Shown: positions 1 through 5,442 of the stretch, piece after piece
Layout of the letters: each line of letters begins with the position of its first letter
How positions within the stretch are numbered: the first letter of the stretch is position 1
NCBI GenBank assembly: GCA_027620395.1
Contig: JAQBZY010000139.1
Location: 1-5,442 of the forward strand
From: Pseudomonadota bacterium
GTDB taxonomy: Bacteria; Pseudomonadota; Alphaproteobacteria; Rhodospirillales; Casp-alpha2
Direction: 5' to 3'
Length of the DNA: 5,442 nt
The notes under the pieces: generated by a model
What the model saw: only the letters and a program-made list of their open reading frames with translations
Told to the model about the DNA's origin: nothing
The model's database searches: none
Position numbers and translations under genes: made by a program

Positions 1-29
1 GTTTTTCATTGCGGGGCGAACGTGGGGAC

Positions 30-1724
<1,695 letters not shown>

Positions 1725-1731
1725 TTATCGT

Positions 1732-1746
1732 CCGAGCGGGGCTCGG
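1732..1746 (-). other. GC-rich hairpin between groES and groEL
   Basis: A perfect 6-bp inverted repeat, CCGAGC and GCTCGG around a 3-base loop, begins 6 bases after the groES stop. No T-run follows, so it does not look like an intrinsic terminator. It overlaps a 10-base palindrome CTCGGCCGAG at 1742-1751 that could pair in an alternative way. Hairpin-associated cleavage between groES and groEL has been described for the Agrobacterium groESL mRNA. A similar processing or stability role here is inference. Confidence 0.5.
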
Positions 1747-1752
1747 CCGAGA

Positions 1753-2043
1753 TTACTTGCCGATGATTCCGAGGATGTCGGATTCCTTCATGATCAGCAG
1801 ATCGTCGCCGTCGATCTTCACTTCCGTGCCGGACCACTTGCCGAACAGAATTTTGTCGCCGGCCTTGACGTCCAAGGCCGTCACCTTGCCGTCCTCGGCC
1901 TTGTGGCCGGACCCGACGGCGATCACCTTGCCCTGCATCGGCTTTTCCTGGGCGGTATCGGGAATGATGATGCCGCCGGCTGATTTTTGTTCCTGCTCGA
2001 CGCGCTTGACCAAAACCCGATCATGCAATGGACGAAACTTCAT
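1753..2043 (-). CDS. groES: GroES, 10 kDa co-chaperonin (Hsp10)
   Basis: Heptameric lid that binds GroEL and closes the folding chamber. From the ATG at 2043 the protein is 96 residues, normal for the family, and begins [13 protein letters not shown], the classical GroES start. The mobile loop that docks on GroEL lies at about residues 16-35, with the hydrophobic GGIII contact at 23-27 followed by PDT. The roof-loop region is near [10 protein letters not shown], and the C-terminal strand is [10 protein letters not shown]. An in-frame ATG two codons upstream (2049) would add Met-Thr, but the Shine-Dalgarno AGGGAG at 2052-2057 lies only 2 bases from it. The same site is an ideal 8 bases from the ATG at 2043, so the shorter form was chosen. 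It is the first gene of the groES-groEL operon, under a CIRCE/HrcA-controlled promoter. Confidence 0.97.
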   Translation of the reverse strand: MKFRPLHDRVLVKRVEQEQKSAGGIIIPDTAQEKPMQGKVIAVGSGHKAEDGKVTALDVKAGDKILFGKWSGTEVKIDGDDLLIMKESDILGIIGK

Positions 2044-2051
2044 GGTCATGT

Positions 2052-2057
2052 CTCCCT
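2052..2057 (-). promoter_or_regulatory. groES Shine-Dalgarno that decides the start
   Basis: AGGGAG on the minus strand, 8 bases from the ATG at 2043 and 2 bases from the ATG at 2049. This favours the downstream start. The TAGGG part (2054-2058) is complementary to CCCTA at 2074-2078, so the site could be partly hidden in a short leader hairpin. Confidence 0.75.
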
Positions 2058-2090
2058 AACAGTTTGAAAAATATAGGGTTTAAGCGGCTG

Positions 2091-2117
2091 TTAGCACTCA
2101 GTCCGCTTGAGTGCCAG
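2091..2117 (-). promoter_or_regulatory. CIRCE operator (HrcA binding site)
   Basis: On the plus strand it reads TTAGCACTC, 9 bases, then GAGTGCCAG. The family consensus is TTAGCACTC-N9-GAGTGCTAA. The left half-site is perfect, the right has 7 of 9 matches, and the spacer length is exact. The CIRCE-HrcA system represses groESL at normal temperature and releases it after heat or misfolding stress. The element lies between the predicted -10 and the groES start, overlapping the expected transcription start, where repression is usually exerted. hrcA itself is not in this window. Confidence 0.93.
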
Positions 2118-2155
2118 GGTATGTAAGATAATGTCTGGCGGCTGTCAACCCTGGC
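2113..2155. repeat. 8-bp inverted repeat bracketing the groESL promoter
   Basis: GCCAGGGT at 2113-2120 and its exact reverse complement ACCCTGGC at 2148-2155 are separated by 27 bases. The arms touch the outer ends of the -10 and -35 boxes. One arm overlaps the degenerate half of CIRCE. The repeat itself is certain, but whether it has a function is unknown. Confidence 0.5.
2120..2148 (-). promoter_or_regulatory. Predicted groESL promoter
   Basis: On the minus strand a perfect -35 box TTGACA (2148-2143) is followed after 17 bases by TACATA (2125-2120), a weak -10. Transcription would start near 2112-2114, inside the CIRCE element, giving a leader of about 70 bases. The same stretch holds GTTGAC and ATTATCT, which loosely resemble alphaproteobacterial RpoH boxes, but the spacing is short. 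Sigma-32 input is therefore possible but not demonstrated. The -35 box and the position relative to CIRCE are the strong points. Confidence 0.6.
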
Positions 2156-2180
2156 TGAGGGAACGGCTCAAGCAGCAAAC

Positions 2181-2195
2181 TAACCGACCAGGTTA
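2181..2195 (-). other. Small inverted repeat over the glycosyltransferase stop
   Basis: TAACC, 5 bases, GGTTA: a perfect 5-bp inverted repeat that includes the TAA stop of the GT39 gene. No T-run follows on the minus strand and the stem is weak, so it is not a convincing terminator. No better terminator candidate was seen between this gene and the groES promoter. Confidence 0.25.
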
Positions 2196-3851
2196 GCGCC
2201 GGTCGCCGATCGTCGGATCCAGGCGGAACGCTTCGACCGGCCAGAGGAGGATTGTCAGATCGCGGAGCCTATAACGACCGAGCGGCTCGATCCCGGCCGG
2301 ACCGGCCGGCGGATTATCGTAGTAAGCGACGACGACGCCATTCGGATGGTCGCGAAGGTAAGTCTCGGTGCTCACCCGCTCAAGGCCCAGTTCCGGCATT
2401 GGCTGCTTAAGCCGACCCAGGAAATGGTACTGGCCGTGATACGTGGCGAAGTTGGCGAGCGGGTGGCCGGCCTGTTCGAGCGCCTTGAGGCGCGCCGCCA
2501 GCGGTCGCAAATCATAAGCGTGCGTCAGTGCGTCGGCGGCAACCAGATGCAGCGCCACCACCAGAATGCCGCTCGAGCCCATCAGGCCGGCGATGGCCGC
2601 CTTGCCGGCCGGCCTGGCCAGGCCGAGCAAAAGCCCAGCGGCGGCGGCCAAGAACGCCCAGCCGGTCGCCAGTTCGGCGAACCAATCCGGCGCATCGAAC
2701 GGTAGTGGCAGAAAACCGGCCAAACCGCCAACGGCTCCCAGTACCATATAGATAGACGCCGGCAGCCAAATGTCGCCGCCTTCAGCGCGGTTGGCGTCGG
2801 TTGCCGCCGCACGCGCCAGCGCGCGCGCGAACAACAACGCCAAGGCCGGGAACTCCGGTAGTAGATAGTGTAGTTGCTTGCCGCTGATCAGCGAAAAGAC
2901 GGCAAACGCCGGCACCAACCAACACGCCAACAGACGCAGCGCCCCATCGCTTGCCATCGGCATCGCCCTGAAGGCCCGCCACAGCCTCGGCCACAATAGC
3001 CACGGCAGTAACAGTGGTGGCAACACGGCGGCGTACCACCAGAACGGCCGGGCGTGATCGAAGGCTTCGACGATGCGGCCCGCCGACTGGCCCCAGAAGA
3101 TCATGTTCCGGTAGGCTTCGCCGCCCCGGATGCCGGCCGGCACGGCCCAGGCAAGACCGATCAGCGCGCCGCCTAGAACCGCAAGCAGAACCGCCAGATA
3201 CCAGCGCTTCCAGCCGCCCACCGGGCGCGCCGGAGCATCGGACAACGCTGGCCCCCAAATCGGCGCCAGCAGCGCCGCCGGCAGAATGTGCAGCAGGATC
3301 GCCGGGCCTTTGGCCAAAATACCGATGCCGACGGCGACGGCGACAATCGCCCAGGACCGGATGCCGCCACCGCGCCAGGCGCCGACGACGCCGCAGAGGC
3401 CGACCAACGTCGCCACCGCCAGCATCATGTCGAACATGGTGAGCGTGCCGAACAGGGCCCAGAAAAAGGTGCCAGTCAGGATCGCCGGCGCCAATTCAGC
3501 GGTCTCGGCATGATCCGGCCACAACTTCCGAGCCAAAGACCGAGTCATGAACAGACCGGCGAGCGCGAACAGCGGCGCCACCAGCCGGGGCGCCCAATCA
3601 TTGACGCCGAACACCGCCCAAGTGGCGTTCATCAGCCAGAACAACAGCGGCGGCTTGTGGTGATACGCCTCGCCGTTCAAGTGCGGCACCAACCAGTCGC
3701 CGTCCAGCCACATCGACCAGGCGACGGCTAAATAACGGGTCTCGTCGACCGGCAGCGGCGGCCTGAGCGCGAGCGCGGCGAAAACGGTTACCGCCCAGCA
3801 AATCAGCCAACCGGTGTTGAGCGTTCTCGGCGTTAAGCCCTGCCCGCTCAC
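2193..3851 (-). CDS. GT39/GT83 (ArnT/PMT_2-like) membrane glycosyltransferase
   Basis: Multi-pass inner-membrane enzyme that takes a sugar from a polyprenyl-phosphate donor and puts it on an acceptor on the outer face of the membrane. The protein has 552 residues and is rich in hydrophobic helices, roughly ten or more. Family signatures in order: VDETRY at 35-40 in the first periplasmic loop (D36 matching the catalytic Asp of ArnT), HHKPPLLFWL at 64-73 (K66 matching the conserved Lys), TMFDMML with D141, LAKGP at 179-183, HARPFWWY at 266-273, and GKQLHYLLPEFPAL at 324-337. A short soluble C-terminal part of about 90 residues follows. Start is GTG at 3851, overlapping the upstream stop as GTGA. 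Relatives include ArnT (aminoarabinose to lipid A), the rhizobial Rgt galacturonosyltransferases and protein mannosyltransferases. Sugar and acceptor cannot be assigned, so no symbol is given. It is the last gene of the three-gene operon. Confidence 0.9.
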   Translation of the reverse strand: MSGQGLTPRTLNTGWLICWAVTVFAALALRPPLPVDETRYLAVAWSMWLDGDWLVPHLNGEAYHHKPPLLFWLMNATWAVFGVNDWAPRLVAPLFALAGLFMTRSLARKLWPDHAETAELAPAILTGTFFWALFGTLTMFDMMLAVATLVGLCGVVGAWRGGGIRSWAIVAVAVGIGILAKGPAILLHILPAALLAPIWGPALSDAPARPVGGWKRWYLAVLLAVLGGALIGLAWAVPAGIRGGEAYRNMIFWGQSAGRIVEAFDHARPFWWYAAVLPPLLLPWLLWPRLWRAFRAMPMASDGALRLLACWLVPAFAVFSLISGKQLHYLLPEFPALALLFARALARAAATDANRAEGGDIWLPASIYMVLGAVGGLAGFLPLPFDAPDWFAELATGWAFLAAAAGLLLGLARPAGKAAIAGLMGSSGILVVALHLVAADALTHAYDLRPLAARLKALEQAGHPLANFATYHGQYHFLGRLKQPMPELGLERVSTETYLRDHPNGVVVAYYDNPPAGPAGIEPLGRYRLRDLTILLWPVEAFRLDPTIGDRR

Positions 3852-4558
3852 GAGCGGCCGGCCTCGCTGGTGCCGACATCGTCGGCGTCGACGACGCCGG
3901 CATTCAGCAAATGGTGCGTGTCGCGGTAGCGGCGATAGAGGCTGAGACCGAGCATCGCCGAAGCGGCGAACAACACGACGCTGATCCCCAGTTTGACGTT
4001 GGCCTCGACGGCGAAGCCGCTGCCGACCAACGCGAAGATCAATGTTTGCGGAATATAACCAGCGCCGGACCCGAGCACGAACGGCACCGCCGGCACGCTC
4101 GACACGCCGGCCACCAGATTAGTCAGAAAATTCGATCCGGCCGGCAGAAACCGAATCAGCAAGGTCGTGGTGAACGGGTTGTCCTTCAAGAAGGCGTCGA
4201 ATCTCCTGATCCGCTCGGGGAACTTACCCTTGAGCAAATCGCGGCCGAGAAATCTGGCATAGCTGAAGGTAGTGATGCAGCCCAGCATCGTCGCCAAAAC
4301 CGCCAAGGCGGTGCCGGTCCATAGATCGAAGGCATAGCCGGCAAGAAAACTGACCGCTTGGCGCGGCAGACCGACGGCGGTCATCGCTGCGCCCATCAGA
4401 AGAAACAGCAACTCGCCCCGATGGCCGTGCCCGCGCACCGCGCTGTCGATCCAGGATTTGTCGAGGACATCGCCCAATGGCGTCGCCTTGAGCGCGATGC
4501 CGATCAAGATCGCAGTCACGAACAGCAAGATGCCGCGAACGACGATCCGGAACTTCAC
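3848..4558 (-). CDS. TVP38/TMEM64 (VTT domain, DedA-like) membrane protein
   Basis: Inner-membrane protein of 236 residues in the VTT/SNARE-associated superfamily. There is an N-terminal membrane helix at about 5-23. The domain core follows: GLPRQAVSFLAGYAFDLWTG at 63-82, ARFLGRD at 101-107, LLIRFLPAGSNF at 133-144 with R136, NLVAGVSSVP at 147-156, and GYIPQTLIFALVGSG at 167-181. A last helix lies at about 190-207 and the C-terminal tail is polar. The start is GTG at 4558, in a GTGA overlap with the upstream stop, backed by a strong GGAGG (4566-4570) 7 bases away. Some family members move undecaprenyl phosphate or other lipids across membranes, and a DedA protein is needed for aminoarabinose addition to lipid A in Burkholderia. 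Its place between two glycosyltransferases that use lipid-linked sugars suggests a carrier-handling role, which is inference. Confidence 0.9.
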   Translation of the reverse strand: MKFRIVVRGILLFVTAILIGIALKATPLGDVLDKSWIDSAVRGHGHRGELLFLLMGAAMTAVGLPRQAVSFLAGYAFDLWTGTALAVLATMLGCITTFSYARFLGRDLLKGKFPERIRRFDAFLKDNPFTTTLLIRFLPAGSNFLTNLVAGVSSVPAVPFVLGSGAGYIPQTLIFALVGSGFAVEANVKLGISVVLFAASAMLGLSLYRRYRDTHHLLNAGVVDADDVGTSEAGRS

Positions 4559-5313
4559 GAAGGATCCTCCGGCCGGAACTCGGCCCTGACGGAACGCCGT
4601 TGCAGCCAGGCGACTCCGACGAGATCGACGATGCCGATGCCTAAGCGGTTAAAGAGACCGTACTTCGACATCCCCCGCGCCCTTGGCCGATGATTGACCT
4701 CGACCGAGACCACCCGCCCACCGGCCCGGATGGTCAGCGCCGGCAAGAACCGGTGCATGTGATTGAAGGCCGGATACCTCAGAAAATCATCGCGGGCAAA
4801 AATCTTGAGCCCGCAGCCGGTATCCGGCGTCCGGTCGCCCAAAAGCGCGCCCCGGACCGCGTTGGCAATTTTGGATGAGACTCGCTTCAGCCAGATGTCG
4901 TTGCGCTTGGCCCGCCAGCCGGCGATCAAAACCGGCCCGCCCAGGCCATGTTCATTATTATATCTCTCGAGCAAGGCCGGGATGTCCGCCGGGTCGTTCT
5001 GTCCGTCGCCATCCAAGGTCGCAATCAAAGGGCCGTGCGCGGCGGCGACACCGCTCAGGATGGCGATGCTTTGACCCCGGCAGACGCGATGCCGGATGAT
5101 CCGGAGCGTCGGCAAGCGTGACCTGGTCTCGGCAAGCTTGGCCGCCGTTTCGTCCTCGCTGCCGTCATCGACGAAGATCATTTCGAACCGGTAGCGGCCT
5201 TCCAGGGCGGTGGCGATTTCTTCGGCCAACGGGCCGACGTTCAGGGCCTCGTCCTTGACCGGGACGACGACACTGAGATCTAACTCGCTGGACATTGGAA
5301 CGGCGTCGGCCAT
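4555..5313 (-). CDS. GT2 glycosyltransferase, polyprenyl-phosphate sugar synthase (DPM1/ArnC-like)
   Basis: Predicted cytoplasmic-face enzyme that moves a sugar from a nucleotide donor to undecaprenyl (or similar) phosphate. The 252-residue GT-A fold shows SVVVPVKDEALNV at 14-26, VDDGSEDET at 48-56, the metal-binding DxD in DGDGQNDP at 101-108, DTGCGLKIF at 164-172, HRFLPAL at 187-193, and the R-x-x-G-x-SKYG block at 211-219 that is typical of DPM1/ArnC-type enzymes. It lacks the two C-terminal membrane helices of ArnC and is close in size to soluble DPM1. One hydrophobic segment near 224-236 may lie on the membrane. The ATG at 5313 has AAGGAG at 5326-5331, a rather long 12 bases away. A second ATG at 5295 has no ribosome site. 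It is the first gene of the operon, and its stop overlaps the next start. Sugar unknown: mannose, glucose, galacturonate and aminoarabinose are all possible. Confidence 0.92.
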   Translation of the reverse strand: MADAVPMSSELDLSVVVPVKDEALNVGPLAEEIATALEGRYRFEMIFVDDGSEDETAAKLAETRSRLPTLRIIRHRVCRGQSIAILSGVAAAHGPLIATLDGDGQNDPADIPALLERYNNEHGLGGPVLIAGWRAKRNDIWLKRVSSKIANAVRGALLGDRTPDTGCGLKIFARDDFLRYPAFNHMHRFLPALTIRAGGRVVSVEVNHRPRARGMSKYGLFNRLGIGIVDLVGVAWLQRRSVRAEFRPEDPS

Positions 5314-5442
5314 TTCGGGCTGGGTCTCCTTGAATCGTCCGGCCGCCTCGCCTTCAGGGCGCCCCGCTTTTACAACGAGGCCCCCGGCGAGGCCAACAAA
5401 AACCGCGCTAATGCACGGGAGTCATTACACTATGGCAGGATC
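5314..5442 (-). promoter_or_regulatory. Upstream region of the glycosyltransferase operon
   Basis: These 129 bases carry no confident gene. On the minus strand TGTAAT (5429-5424) matches 5 of 6 bases of a -10 box, but its -35 would fall outside the window. It overlaps a 5-bp inverted repeat, TAATG-N9-CATTA (5409-5427). On the plus strand an ATG at 5432 has GGGAG at 5417-5421, 10 bases away, so a divergent gene might begin at the window edge. Equally, minus-strand stops at 5425-5431 would allow an upstream gene to end here. The sequence does not decide between these. Confidence 0.3.

Noticed and set aside
2782..3731. Several overlapping open frames on both strands inside the GT39 gene
   Set aside because: All are Arg/Ala/Pro-rich shadows of a gene whose own frame carries the family motifs throughout.
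2193..3851. Naming the GT39 gene arnT and the GT2 gene arnC
   Set aside because: Core motifs fit, but the rest of the aminoarabinose pathway is absent here, the GT2 lacks the ArnC membrane helices, and related galacturonosyl and mannosyl systems use the same folds.
5345..5375. GC-rich inverted repeat followed by TTTT on the plus strand as a terminator
   Set aside because: The best stem (CGCC/GGCG around five bases) is only 4 bp and the T-run is short and offset; the nearby GGGCGCCC palindrome has no loop.
5432..5442. Possible start of a divergent plus-strand gene (ATG with GGGAG 10 bases upstream)
   Set aside because: Only three full codons are inside the window, and minus-strand stop codons at the same place allow the opposite reading, so no CDS was called.

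Overview
The window is 5442 bases of GC-rich bacterial chromosome carrying five complete genes, all on the minus strand. It is almost completely coding. The GroEL and GroES sequences, a CIRCE element in front of groES, and the strong G/C bias at third codon positions fit an alphaproteobacterium, possibly a Rhodospirillales-like lineage. The taxon is inferred from protein style only; no rRNA or other marker gene is present.

Reading in the direction of transcription (high to low coordinates), 5314-5442 is an upstream gap with no confidently identified promoter. It is followed by a tight three-gene operon. The first gene (5313-4555) is a GT2 glycosyltransferase of the DPM1/ArnC type, which makes polyprenyl-phosphate sugars. 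The second (4558-3848) is a TVP38/DedA-like (VTT domain) membrane protein. The third (3851-2193) is a GT39/GT83 integral-membrane glycosyltransferase of the ArnT/PMT_2 type. Both junctions are 4-base GTGA overlaps, so translation is probably coupled. Together they read as a charge-the-lipid, move-the-lipid, transfer-the-sugar module. Such a module would decorate lipid A or another envelope acceptor outside the inner membrane. The sugar and the acceptor cannot be read from the sequence.

The 2044-2192 gap separates this operon from groES-groEL. It holds a good -35 box, a weak -10, a clear CIRCE operator (HrcA repression), and a leader of about 70 bases with several small inverted repeats. An 8-bp inverted repeat exactly brackets the promoter. 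One 6-bp pairing could make a pseudoknot with the CIRCE hairpin. One 5-bp pairing covers the groES Shine-Dalgarno. The groES start is best placed at 2043, not at the upstream ATG at 2049.

groES (2043-1753) and groEL (1685-30) form the usual bicistronic chaperonin operon. A GC-rich hairpin sits directly after the groES stop. Both proteins look full length and functional. No RNA genes, mobile elements or CRISPR arrays were seen. Every long ORF on the plus strand is an antisense shadow.
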